45,475 nucleotides of DNA from Neobacillus drentensis NBRC 102427 (GCF_001591445.1 NZ_BCUX01000039.1:1-45475); one strand, 5' to 3'; positions 30,263-38,562 are shown, numbered from the stretch's first letter. Made by a program: numbers and translations. The notes: generated by a model from the sequence alone, not told the origin.

Positions 30263-31555
30263 ATGAAAAAGTACATGTCTTTAATGCTAGTCGTGCTTCT
30301 TTTACTACTAGCTGCCTGCTCCAATAAAACAACTAGTGATCAGGGAAAAACAGGGGATTCAAAACATCCATCAGGAACCATAACGGTTTGGGGCTGGGAT
30401 GTCGCTGCAGCAACAATGAAAGCATCCGTTGAGAAGTTTCAGAAACAGTATCCGGATGTAAAAGTGAAAGTCGAAGATTTTAATAGTTCCGACCTCTATG
30501 ACAAACTGACAGTTGGATTAGCCGCAAGAGGTTCAGGCTTACCGGACGTCGTGCTAATGGAGGATGAACGGATTCCAGGGTATGTTCACCAATTCCCCGA
30601 AGGATTTTTAAATTTAAACAAGCTTGGATTTAATAAGTACACTGATTCATTCAATCCAGCTAAAGTCGCATCCGTACAGAAAAAGGATGGAGAATTTATT
30701 GCCGCTCCGTGGGATATCGGCCCTGCAGGTGTATTCTATCGTGTCGATTTCTTTGAAAAAGCAAAGGTTGATCCGAATTCCATCAAAACATGGGATGACT
30801 ATATTGCAGCTGGGAAGAAAATTAAAGACGCCACAGGTGCACAGCTATTACCAATTGATATAGCCAACTATGATGGTGTGTTTCAAATGATGATGCAGCA
30901 GCAAGGTGTTTCTTATTTTGATAAAAATGGAAAAATAAATCTTCAATCTGAGGAAGCTAAACGGGCAATGGCAACAATCAAGAAGTTCCATGAAGAGGAT
31001 CTAATCTTAAATAATAATGGCTGGGACGGGATTGTGACAGCAACTGTAAATGGCAGTGTGGCGACGATTCCGTATGGTGTTTGGTATGCCGGTACCATTA
31101 TGGACCAGGCTCCAGATTTAAAGGGAAAATGGGATGTATTTTATCTGCCGAGCTTTACAGATGAAGCTGCGAGGTTTGCTAATGTGGGGGGATCCTCCTT
31201 GTTAATTCCCTCAACTAGTAAAAATCAATCGGCAGCCTATGCGTTTACGGAATTCTTTACAACCGATCAAGAATCACAGCTTCTAGGTTTTGAAAAATAT
31301 GGCCTATTCCCATCTTTAAAGGAAACATACAGTGCACCTCAATTTACTGCAAATAGTGAGTACTTCAATAATAGTCCAGTATTCAAAAGGTTTGCTGATA
31401 TTGTCGGTCAAGTTCCGAAAATATATTTAAATGAGAACTTTGCCAAGGCCAGCACCATTACAGTTAATGCCCAAGCCGCGATCTTACTTGAAAATAAATC
31501 AGTCGACAAAGCACTAACGGATGCTCAAAAACAATTAGAAAATGAAATTAAATAA
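30263..31555 (+). CDS. Sugar-type (CUT1) ABC substrate-binding lipoprotein of the sigma-54 operon
   Basis: 430 aa. Signal peptide with lipobox LAAC (Cys at about 20), a short linker and a family-1 solute-binding fold (TITVWGWDVAAATMKASVEKFQ..., PDVVLMEDERIPGY, APWDIGPAGVFYRVDFF). Ribosome site GGGGAG. It lies 17 bp after the GcvPB-like gene and is part of the same transcript. CUT1 proteins bind oligosaccharides, polyols, glycerol phosphates and some related compounds, so its presence suggests the catabolised molecule is an amino sugar, amino polyol or glycosylated amino acid; that is inference only. Confidence 0.9.
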   Translation: MKKYMSLMLVVLLLLLAACSNKTTSDQGKTGDSKHPSGTITVWGWDVAAATMKASVEKFQKQYPDVKVKVEDFNSSDLYDKLTVGLAARGSGLPDVVLMEDERIPGYVHQFPEGFLNLNKLGFNKYTDSFNPAKVASVQKKDGEFIAAPWDIGPAGVFYRVDFFEKAKVDPNSIKTWDDYIAAGKKIKDATGAQLLPIDIANYDGVFQMMMQQQGVSYFDKNGKINLQSEEAKRAMATIKKFHEEDLILNNNGWDGIVTATVNGSVATIPYGVWYAGTIMDQAPDLKGKWDVFYLPSFTDEAARFANVGGSSLLIPSTSKNQSAAYAFTEFFTTDQESQLLGFEKYGLFPSLKETYSAPQFTANSEYFNNSPVFKRFADIVGQVPKIYLNENFAKASTITVNAQAAILLENKSVDKALTDAQKQLENEIK

Positions 31556-31566
31556 GGAATAATAAC

Positions 31567-31619
31567 AGAGCTGGAAGGTGAATGGTGAAGGTTGAATGGA
31601 ACCAACATTTTTCAGCTCT
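31567..31619 (+). other. Intercistronic hairpin between binding protein and permease
   Basis: AGAGCTG (31567-31573) pairs with CAGCTCT (31613-31619), and an inner GGTT/AACC stem sits inside the loop. There is no downstream T-run, so it looks like an mRNA-processing or stability element that would keep the binding protein more abundant than the permeases. Confidence 0.45.
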
Positions 31620-31657
31620 ATCATTCAATAGTTCTTTAAGTCATGGAGGTGTATCGG

Positions 31658-32581
31658 GTGGCTCAAGCTGAAAAAATAGCAGAAACGACTGCAAACATTC
31701 GAGTGAAAAACAGAAAATATCTATTGACTCCTAAAAGTGCTCCGTACATTTTTATTGGACCAGCTTTTGTTTTTATATTAATCTTTACCGTTTATCCGGT
31801 CATCTCTTCATTATTCCTTAGTTTTCAACAGGTACGTGGTGTGGAGAAATCCTTTGTTGGCTTGGCTAACTATTCGCGTTTATTCCATGATCCAATTTTT
31901 TATAAATCTCTATTGAATACATTTGAAATTTTAATTATCCAAGTTCCCATCATGCTCTTTCTAGCATTAGTAATTGCCGTGGGGCTTCATTCATCCTTAA
32001 TAAAAGCTAAAGCATTTTTCAGGATTTCGTTCTTTATGCCAGCGATTACAGCGCTAGTGGCAGCATCGATCGTCTTTATGATTTTATTAGATGAACATTT
32101 CGGGTTAGTAAATTATTTATTATCCTTTATGGGAATTGACTCCATCCATTGGTTGACGACGCCTTTTTGGGCAAAAGTTTCTGTGATTGTGGTTATGACA
32201 TGGAGATGGACAGGTTATAACATGGTTATTTTCTTAGCAGGATTACAGAATATTCCCTCTGAACTCTATGAAGCTGCGAGTATAGATGGGGCCGGTAAGG
32301 TCAAGCAATTTTTTATGATTACCATCCCGCTCTTAAAGCCTGTATTTATTTTTACCGTAGTTATGTCGACAATCGGAACACTTCAGCTTTTCGATGAGCC
32401 TTTCATATTAACTCATGGTGGTCCTAATAGCGCAACAATGACGATTACGCTTTATTTATATGAACAAGGATTTAAATTTTTTGACTTTGGATATGCGTCA
32501 GCTATCGCTTATGTGCTTGTCCTTATAACAGCGCTTGTTTCCTGGATCCAAATGAAATTGGTAGGTGATATTGAAGAATGA
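31658..32581 (+). CDS. CUT1 ABC permease (MalF-like) of the sigma-54 operon
   Basis: About 307 aa, six membrane helices, EAA loop ELYEAASIDGAGKVKQFFMITIPLLKP. The start is taken as GTG 31658, six bases after GGAGGTG; the ATG at 31643 would place that site inside the gene. It overlaps the next permease in an ATGA. The operon encodes no ATPase, so a shared MsmX-like protein elsewhere in the genome is probably used. Confidence 0.9.
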   Translation: MAQAEKIAETTANIRVKNRKYLLTPKSAPYIFIGPAFVFILIFTVYPVISSLFLSFQQVRGVEKSFVGLANYSRLFHDPIFYKSLLNTFEILIIQVPIMLFLALVIAVGLHSSLIKAKAFFRISFFMPAITALVAASIVFMILLDEHFGLVNYLLSFMGIDSIHWLTTPFWAKVSVIVVMTWRWTGYNMVIFLAGLQNIPSELYEAASIDGAGKVKQFFMITIPLLKPVFIFTVVMSTIGTLQLFDEPFILTHGGPNSATMTITLYLYEQGFKFFDFGYASAIAYVLVLITALVSWIQMKLVGDIEE

Positions 32582-33408
32582 TTACTCAGAAGAAGCTTTC
32601 TACAAAAATAGGGATCTATTGTTTATTGGTCTTGGGTGTCATTCTTTCAATAGGTCCATTTTATTGGATGCTGATTGGCTCCACACTTCCCTCTGGAGAG
32701 ATTTTCCATCTCCCGCCTAAGCTCCTTCCTGGCGATTACTTAGCAAAGAACTTTCAGGCGCTAAATGAGTCATTAGGCATCGCAAAAATATTTTGGAACT
32801 CCATATTTATTGCGATAGTTTATACAATTGCCAGCACATTTATTTGTGCAATGGCCGGGTACGCTTTTGCGAAATTTCGATTTAAGGGGAAGAACTTTTT
32901 CTTTTTTATTATATTGTTTTCCTTAATGATCCCTTTTCAAGTGACCTTGATTCCGTTGTTTGAATTAATGGTTTCCTTCAATTGGTTAAATACATATCAA
33001 GCAATCATTTTACCAAGTCTAGCCTCACCATTTGCTATTTATTTAATGAGACAAAATATGCAGGCGGTTCCAGACTCAATTATTGAGGCGTCACGTGTAG
33101 ACGGGGCAGGGGAATTGAAAATCTTCTTCTCAGTTATTCTGCCAGTAACAAGACCAACATTGGCGGCCGTGGCAATATTTCAATTTATGTCCCAATGGAA
33201 TAGCTTACTTTGGCCGCTTATTACTCTGAATTCAAAGGAAATGTTCACACTTCCGGTGGCATTATCTAGTTTAATCGGGATGGCGCGGATTGACTACGGA
33301 CAGCTAATGCTAGGAACCACGTTATCGACGATTCCAATAATGATTTTCTTTTTAGTGCTCCAAAAACAATTCATCTCTGGAATTTTAGGTGGGTCTGTAA
33401 AAGAATAA
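32578..33408 (+). CDS. CUT1 ABC permease (MalG-like) of the sigma-54 operon
   Basis: 276 aa, six membrane helices, N-terminal PFYWMLIGSTLPSGEIF and EAA loop SIIEASRVDGAGELKIFFSVILPVTRP. Its start overlaps the stop of the MalF-like permease by 4 nt (translational coupling). Last gene of the operon; copy 5 of the dispersed palindrome follows directly. Confidence 0.92.
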   Translation: MITQKKLSTKIGIYCLLVLGVILSIGPFYWMLIGSTLPSGEIFHLPPKLLPGDYLAKNFQALNESLGIAKIFWNSIFIAIVYTIASTFICAMAGYAFAKFRFKGKNFFFFIILFSLMIPFQVTLIPLFELMVSFNWLNTYQAIILPSLASPFAIYLMRQNMQAVPDSIIEASRVDGAGELKIFFSVILPVTRPTLAAVAIFQFMSQWNSLLWPLITLNSKEMFTLPVALSSLIGMARIDYGQLMLGTTLSTIPIMIFFLVLQKQFISGILGGSVKE

Positions 33409-33413
33409 AGGCA

Positions 33414-33463
33414 GGTGTCAGGCACCACTCGTGGACAAATGTACACGAGCGGTGCCTGACACT
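33414..33463. repeat. Dispersed palindromic repeat, copy 5 (near-intact)
   Basis: GGTGTCAGGCACC and GGTGCCTGACAC arms with centre ACTCGTGGACAAATGTACACGA; one base change (TCC to TAC) breaks the inner stem. The CTTTTAT after it could aid termination of the sigma-54 operon. Confidence 0.9.
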
Positions 33464-33617
33464 CTTTTATTCTCCAAAAGGACCTACTTGTTGAAATACT
33501 CGTCTTCGAAATTGTATTTATTTGTAAATAGTGGCAAGGAAATCCTATTTTGATTTTAGAATAATTTTTTTAAAAAGGTGATATAGGATTTGAATAACTA
33601 TTTAGTGAACCTGATAC

Positions 33618-33777
33618 CGAAAGCGTTATCATAAATACTGATGAATCGTAAGTTTCAGAAATATTTAAATAAATAAAAAATATACTAGACGAATCGATAA
33701 AATTGTTCTAAAATAATATTTATTAAATAGCTTTGGCATTAACTGAATAGTTAGTTTGTCAGTTAATCTAACAAACT
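33618..33777 (+). promoter_or_regulatory. Control region of the orphan amino-acid-binding protein: cre-like, CodY-like and dyad elements
   Basis: CGAAAGCGTTATCA (33618-33631) differs from cre at one base. AAGTTTCAGAAATAT (33650-33664) matches 12 of 15 bases of the CodY box. AGTTTGT/ACAAACT (33753-33759 and 33771-33777) forms a dyad just before the gene. No coding region lies in 33464-33826. I could not choose a promoter with confidence. Confidence 0.4.
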
Positions 33778-33826
33778 GCGTTGTTATATGTCAGAAAAAT
33801 CAGATAAAAGAAAAGGGGTCCTTAGG

Positions 33827-35002
33827 ATGAAGAAGAAATGGGCAAAAATGTTTATGGCTTCCGCTTTATTAGCCGGAGTTCTTGCAGGTTGTTCAGGAGC
33901 ACCGAAAAGTTCGGGAAGTGACAGTAAAACGATTAAAGTGGGCGTAAACTTAGAGTTATCCGGAGGGGTTGCTTCTTACGGGGAGTCACTCGAAAACGGT
34001 GTCGATATTGCAGTGGATGAGATTAATAAAGCTGGCGGAGTAAAGGGTAAAAAACTAGAACTCATTAAAGTCGATAACAAATCCGAGGCAGCAGAAGCGA
34101 CAAACGGTATTATTAAATTAACAAGCCAAGACAAAGTAACGGCCATTATTGGTGCAGCGACTAGTGGTAATACAGTAGCACAAGCGCAGATCGCAAATGA
34201 TACAAAAACAATTCTTTTAACACCTTCAGGGACAAGCCCAAATGTAACAGTTGGCGATGATGGAAAATTAAACGAATTTGTTTTCCGTACTTCCTATATT
34301 GATCCATTCCAAGGGATCGTTGCAGCGAATTTTGCCGCGGATAAATTAAACTTAAAAAAAGCAGCTATCTTTGCAGACAGTGCCAGCGATTATGCGAAAG
34401 GTTTAGCATCTGCATTTAAAGCGACCTTTGAAAAAGATGGCGGTAAAGTTGTCGCTGAAGAGGCTTATGTGGGCAAGGATACAGATTTCCGTGCAACATT
34501 AACTCGCATTAAGTCAAAAAATCCAGAATTCATCTTTATTCCTGGTTACTATGAAGAAGTTGGTTTAATCGTGAAACAAGCTCGTGAATTGGGTATCACT
34601 GTTCCGTTAATGGGTGCTGACGGCTGGGATTCACCGAAGTTAGTAGAATTAGCTGGTAAGGATGCGTTAAACAACACGTTTATCACGAACCATTACACAT
34701 CAGAAGATCCTGATAAAACGATTCAAAAGTTCGTAACAACATATAAAGAAAAGTTCAATGGTGAATCTCCTAACGCCTTTAATGCACTTGGCTATGACAC
34801 TGTTTATCTATTAGCGGATGCGATTAAGCGTGCGGGCAGTACGGATTCAGTGAAAATTAAGGATGCATTAGAGCAAACAAAAGATCTGTCGTTAATTACA
34901 GGTAAGATCACGATTGATAAAGACCACAATCCAATCAAATCAGCAACTGTTTTAGAATATAAAGACGGTAAGCAAGTATTTAACGCTAAGGTAAATCCGT
35001 AA
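33827..35002 (+). CDS. Branched-chain amino-acid-type ABC substrate-binding lipoprotein (LivJ-like), orphan
   Basis: 391 aa. Lipoprotein signal with lipobox LAGC (Cys at about 22), then a periplasmic-binding fold type I (IKVGVNLELSGGVASYGESLENGVDIAVDEIN..., EAAEATNGIIKLTSQDKVTAIIGAATSGNT, DTDFRATLTRIKSKNPEFIFIPGYY), as in leucine/isoleucine/valine-binding proteins. The start at 33827 follows AAAAGGGG; the frame runs upstream to 33788 but would bury the signal peptide. No liv permease or ATPase genes follow: a strong terminator closes it as a single gene. It may feed a Liv system encoded elsewhere or act in sensing. Confidence 0.9.
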   Translation: MKKKWAKMFMASALLAGVLAGCSGAPKSSGSDSKTIKVGVNLELSGGVASYGESLENGVDIAVDEINKAGGVKGKKLELIKVDNKSEAAEATNGIIKLTSQDKVTAIIGAATSGNTVAQAQIANDTKTILLTPSGTSPNVTVGDDGKLNEFVFRTSYIDPFQGIVAANFAADKLNLKKAAIFADSASDYAKGLASAFKATFEKDGGKVVAEEAYVGKDTDFRATLTRIKSKNPEFIFIPGYYEEVGLIVKQARELGITVPLMGADGWDSPKLVELAGKDALNNTFITNHYTSEDPDKTIQKFVTTYKEKFNGESPNAFNALGYDTVYLLADAIKRAGSTDSVKIKDALEQTKDLSLITGKITIDKDHNPIKSATVLEYKDGKQVFNAKVNP

Positions 35003-35007
35003 AAATA

Positions 35008-35049
35008 GAAAAGTGAAATGGAAGGCTCTCCTTCTATTTCACTTTTTTT
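35008..35049. terminator. Bidirectional intrinsic terminator
   Basis: AAAAGTGAAATGGAAGG pairs with CCTTCTATTTCACTTTT around CTCT, one mismatch, with A-rich and T-rich flanks. It serves the convergent binding-protein and glycosyltransferase genes. Confidence 0.9.
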
Positions 35050-35060
35050 ATATAAATTAA

Positions 35061-36203
35061 TTATGCATATTTTTGCCCGTTTTGTTCTTCAATAACACTC
35101 TTGTACTGCCAATTCAGATCCTCGAATATCTGATCCCATCCCTGTTTTAATGCATACTCTCTTCCGGCGATTCCCATCTGTTCTCGCAACTCAGCATTGG
35201 TTAAGAGCTGAACAATGGCATCTCTAAATTCCCGGACCTGACCCGGCTTACACAAAATCCCCGTAACCCCAGAGTTAATAATATCCTTAACCCCGCCGGA
35301 ATTCGCACCTATGACAGGCGTCCCGCTGGCAAGGGATTCAAGAACAACATTTCCAAAGGTCTCGGTAGGAGACGGGAAAACCAATAGGTCAGATGCTGAA
35401 TAGACCTTGGCCAAGTGTTTTCCAACTAAGTATCCTGTAAAGGTCATATTACTTTCCGACTGGGCTTGTAATTCCTTTCGTAATGGACCATCACCTACGA
35501 TTAACCAATGTAATTTTTCTTTTAGTTCTGCCGGGATTGATTTTGCGACAGCAAGGAGTGTTTTGATATCTTTTTCAGGTGCCAATCTGCCAACATAGGT
35601 CAGTAGGTATTTTTCAGGTGTGCTGTGAAGTTTCTGAACAGAGTTTTTATCATAGTGTGGGTGATAAAGCTGGCAATCTACGCCTCTAGGCCAAACCTCT
35701 ATGTTGGAAAACCCGTTCTGCTTTAGCAGTCGGAATGTTTCAGTGGAGGGAACGAATAGTTTTCTGCATGATCGATGGAACCAGTGCATGTATTTCCAAT
35801 GGATTTTTGATAGAAAATTCAGGTCATAATAGTGTAAATAATGATTGAAGTTGGTGTGATAGGATCCAACAAGGGGAATATTTAATTTCTTAGCAAAATA
35901 AACACCGCAAAGTCCAACGTTAAAAGGGGTCGCCACATGAATTATATCTGGAGAGAAAGTTTGTAATTCTGACTTGATATCGAAAAGGTTTGGAAAAGCT
36001 AAGCGGCATTCAGGGTATAAGAAAAAGGAACGGCTTTTTAAAAGATGAATATTTGGAGAGTGATATTCGTTGGAATAGGAGCTGGGTGCAAAGATCTTAT
36101 AAGCAATGCTCTTTTCTTCAAAATAGTTCGTTAATCGTTTAAGTGTCTTTGCAACTCCATTGATGTCAGGATAATAGGTATCTGTGAAAATAGCAATCTT
36201 CAT
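35061..36203 (-). CDS. GT4-family glycosyltransferase (mannosyltransferase-like)
   Basis: 380 aa, GT-B fold. The N-terminal acceptor domain starts MKIAIFTDTYYPDINGVAKTL and contains HVATPFNVGLCG and GSYHTNF. The donor domain has YVGRLAPEKDIKTLL, the WLIVGDGPLRKEL block and the E-x7-E motif in SPTETFGNVVLESLASG. This pattern is typical of GDP-mannose-dependent alpha-mannosyltransferases and diacylglycerol glucosyltransferase relatives acting on membrane lipids at the cytoplasmic face. GGAGGG ribosome site. It forms a unit with the PAP2 phosphatase gene 21 bp upstream. Donor sugar is not proven. Confidence 0.87.
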   Translation of the reverse strand: MKIAIFTDTYYPDINGVAKTLKRLTNYFEEKSIAYKIFAPSSYSNEYHSPNIHLLKSRSFFLYPECRLAFPNLFDIKSELQTFSPDIIHVATPFNVGLCGVYFAKKLNIPLVGSYHTNFNHYLHYYDLNFLSKIHWKYMHWFHRSCRKLFVPSTETFRLLKQNGFSNIEVWPRGVDCQLYHPHYDKNSVQKLHSTPEKYLLTYVGRLAPEKDIKTLLAVAKSIPAELKEKLHWLIVGDGPLRKELQAQSESNMTFTGYLVGKHLAKVYSASDLLVFPSPTETFGNVVLESLASGTPVIGANSGGVKDIINSGVTGILCKPGQVREFRDAIVQLLTNAELREQMGIAGREYALKQGWDQIFEDLNWQYKSVIEEQNGQKYA

Positions 36204-36224
36204 AATATCCCTCCTAAATCAATC

Positions 36225-36752
36225 TCATAACCACATTAAACAAAAGCATAAGATCCCGGTAAGTGTTCCTAGAATTCCTCCAGCAATCACATCGGAAGGA
36301 TAGTGAAGACCTAAGTAAATTCTAGATATAGCTACACAAAGCCCAATCGGGATCAAAGCAAAAGCAAGTTGAGGTATGAATAAGATATAAGGCGTCACAA
36401 CGGAAAATATTGCGGTTGTATGCCCCGAAGGAAAAGAATGATCTTGTAAAGGGTTAGCAGGAACCTTTGTTTTTTCAATAATTAAATAGGGCCTTTTTCG
36501 GGGAAACAGCAACTTTACAAAATGTACAGGTATATGACTTGTTGATAAAGCTAGTGCGCTGGCAATGGCAATCAATCGGGTCTCTCGTGGCGAACACATT
36601 AGAAGCAGCAAGGCTACTGTGATCGTAAATCTTGCCCCGCCAAGGTGTGTGATCGTGCGGAAAAAAAGATTTAATAGCTTATTATCAAAATGGCTGTTAA
36701 CCTGCTGAAATAATCGGCACTCGAAGCCATAAATCAAATGAAACATTCTCAT
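36225..36752 (-). CDS. PAP2-family membrane phosphatase
   Basis: 175 aa, five or six membrane helices. The three PAP2 signature motifs are visible: K-x6-RP (KLLFPRKRP), PSGH (HSFPSGHTTA) and SR-x5-H-x3-D (SRIYLGLHYPSDV). It dephosphorylates a lipid phosphate such as undecaprenyl diphosphate or phosphatidic acid. The start at 36752 follows AAAAGGGG; an upstream start near 36785 lacks spacing. It precedes the GT4 gene, suggesting joint work in glycolipid or polyprenyl-phosphate metabolism. Confidence 0.9.
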   Translation of the reverse strand: MRMFHLIYGFECRLFQQVNSHFDNKLLNLFFRTITHLGGARFTITVALLLLMCSPRETRLIAIASALALSTSHIPVHFVKLLFPRKRPYLIIEKTKVPANPLQDHSFPSGHTTAIFSVVTPYILFIPQLAFALIPIGLCVAISRIYLGLHYPSDVIAGGILGTLTGILCFCLMWL

Positions 36753-36823
36753 AATAGTTTTTTCCCCTTTTTTAAAATTAATCATCCTCAACCATTGGTT
36801 TGGCCGAACATTATAAATGCAAG

Positions 36824-37030
36824 TTAGAGGTTAGGAGGCTTGCTTCTCTTGATAATTAGTTGGATAAGTTCGTTAATACCGACTGGAAAGGTTCTTTTTG
36901 TATAAACAGTCACATCATTTCGGATATTTTCCTCTTTCTGAATGTCTATACACACCCTAGGCTCTAATTCTTCTAACCACGCACTTGTGACTTGCCCTAG
37001 ATATTCTGCTCCAGTTACGGTAATCTGCAT
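36824..37030 (-). CDS. Small hypothetical protein
   Basis: 68 aa, no membrane segment; a beta-rich start (MQITVTGAEYLGQVTSAWLEELEP) and a basic tail. A strong GGAGGG site six bases before the ATG supports expression. It sits 70 bp upstream of the PAP2 gene on the same strand and may be the first gene of that unit. No family recognised. Confidence 0.65.
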   Translation of the reverse strand: MQITVTGAEYLGQVTSAWLEELEPRVCIDIQKEENIRNDVTVYTKRTFPVGINELIQLIIKRSKPPNL

Positions 37031-37251
37031 CCAATCCCTCCAAAAGAATTATTTATTTTAATTGTATAAGGGAATCGCGAATTTTTTCTTAAGTTAACGT
37101 TAAAAGAGTGTAAAGACTTTGTAAGAATCAGGAAAAGCACCAGTCCCCATGAAATTTGCCAGCAAAGGAACGAAATGGAATTCTTGCTCGTTGTGTGCGG
37201 CTTAAATGAAGATAAAGGAAAGTATTTTGTTAGTAAAATTCAGAATAGTTG

Positions 37252-37414
37252 TGTTATAATCAATTTAGTAGCAGGTGCTAATATCTGATATAAAAGAATG
37301 GTACCAAAGATTGTGTATCCACGGAAAGTTAAATGGGTATATAAAGGGGAGTATTTTCACCTTTGGAGCATTTGTATGGTAAACTAACGAATTCTACAAC
37401 AACGGGGGACTACG
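37252..37414 (+). promoter_or_regulatory. Extended -10 promoter and long leader of the desaturase gene
   Basis: TGTTATAAT (37252-37260) is an extended -10 element; no good -35 is seen. The leader then runs about 145 nt to the ATG at 37415. CCAAAG near 37303 can pair with CTTTGG near 37361, enclosing a weaker stem GTATCCA/TGGGTAT. No known riboswitch core was recognised. The remainder of the gap 37031-37251 holds no gene I can support. Confidence 0.45.
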
Positions 37415-38305
37415 ATGTTAACAAATGATTTGGACTTTAGATTAGAGCCTAAACTAATTGATTTATATGAAGAACATAAAAAGCGGTCTGAGAAAGTAGA
37501 TTGGGGTTATCATGATTTCTTACCATGGGATAAGGCAATGGACTTCAGGCGGGTGCCTTGGGAGGAAAGCCAGGTTACACTGCCTGCATCCATTGTTACT
37601 GCGGTTGAAACGGCCCTGTTAACCGAAGTGAATTTGCCGTGGTTTACCTCTCATCTAGATCAAACGTTTAAGGGGTCTTTAACGGTTATTAAAGATTTTG
37701 TCCATACTTGGACTTCAGAGGAAGACCAGCATTCCAATCTGCTTGAGACGTATCTACTAATAACACGCAATGTAGATCCAAAGCGCCTTCACCAATTGCA
37801 CAAACAAACGGTTGAGAATGGCTGGAATCCTGATTACCATACGCCGTTTGAAACGATGGTCTATACCTCGCTCCAAGAGTTAGCAACCATGGTCTTCTAT
37901 AATAATGTGGCGAAAGTAGCGGGGGCCCATGATAAGGATTTAGCAAGCCTGCTTCGCCGGCTGGCAAAGGATGAAACGTTGCATTATGCCTTTTACCGTG
38001 ATGTGATTAAATATCATCTGCAATTGGAACCTAATTACTGTTATCATTTAGGACATGTTATAAAAAACTTCCAAATGCCCGGTACTGTCATGCCTGACTT
38101 TGAAGATCGGATGGCGATAATTGCCAAAGAAGCAAACTATGGTCCACTGGAATACTTTGATCAAGTTTTAGATGTGATTGTTGATTATTGGGAGTTGGAA
38201 AAATTAAGGCCAATTGCACCGGAGGCAGAAAAAGCCAGACTGGACATTCTGAAATATCACGCCCGATTGAAAAGAGTAAGAGAGCGTTTTTATAAAAATA
38301 AGTAA
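37415..38305 (+). CDS. Acyl-ACP desaturase (ferritin-like diiron type)
   Basis: 296 aa soluble desaturase of the stearoyl-ACP type. All six diiron ligands line up: Glu71 (LLTEVNLPW), Glu103 and His106 (SEEDQHSNLL), Glu155 (TSLQELATM), Glu187 and His190 (DETLHYAF). It would insert a cis double bond into an ACP-bound acyl chain using O2 and ferredoxin-type electrons. This class is best known from plants and mycobacteria (DesA); Bacillus more commonly uses the membrane Des enzyme. Start at 37415 after GGGGGA. It stands alone, with a long leader that may control its expression, for example by temperature. Confidence 0.88.
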   Translation: MLTNDLDFRLEPKLIDLYEEHKKRSEKVDWGYHDFLPWDKAMDFRRVPWEESQVTLPASIVTAVETALLTEVNLPWFTSHLDQTFKGSLTVIKDFVHTWTSEEDQHSNLLETYLLITRNVDPKRLHQLHKQTVENGWNPDYHTPFETMVYTSLQELATMVFYNNVAKVAGAHDKDLASLLRRLAKDETLHYAFYRDVIKYHLQLEPNYCYHLGHVIKNFQMPGTVMPDFEDRMAIIAKEANYGPLEYFDQVLDVIVDYWELEKLRPIAPEAEKARLDILKYHARLKRVRERFYKNK

Positions 38306-38367
38306 GATACTTCCTGATAGGGCATATTTGGGCATATTTTCCGGGTTTTATTCCATCCTTTAATCGC

Positions 38368-38396
38368 TTGACATTAATAATAAAATTTATTATTCT
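38368..38396 (+). promoter_or_regulatory. Sigma-A promoter of the riboswitch-add unit
   Basis: TTGACA (38368-38373), 17-bp spacer, TATTCT (38391-38396). Transcription would start near 38404, just upstream of the aptamer. Confidence 0.85.
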
Positions 38397-38420
38397 TGAG
38401 CAGTAGTAATTTAATAATAC

Positions 38421-38535
38421 TTTCGTATAACTCCAATGATATGGTTTGGAGGTCTCTACCAGGAACCTATAAATTCCTGATTACGAAGAAGGTACATGTA
38501 TTTGTATTTTCTTCGTAATCAGGAATTTTTTTTTT
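38421..38535 (+). ncRNA. Adenine riboswitch with terminator (transcriptional ON type)
   Basis: Purine-riboswitch aptamer at about 38421-38489: P1 TTCGTA/TACGAA, P2 CTCCAA/TTGGAG with loop TGATATGG, core TCTCTACC, P3 AGGAA/TTCCT. The specificity base (position 74) is T at 38481 in TGATTACG, as in adenine-binding members; guanine binders have C there. The variable position 48 is C instead of U. The 3' sides of P3 and P1 are reused as the 5' arm of a perfect 18-bp terminator stem (38473-38490 with 38509-38526) followed by ten T. Ligand binding should hold P1/P3, prevent the terminator and switch the downstream adenosine deaminase gene on, as in B. subtilis pbuE. Confidence 0.93.
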
Positions 38536-38562
38536 ACAAAAATACTAGGAGGTAACCCCAAA

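Noticed and set aside
38421..38489. Guanine riboswitch
   Set aside because: The specificity position is T (38481), not C, and the controlled gene is adenosine deaminase.
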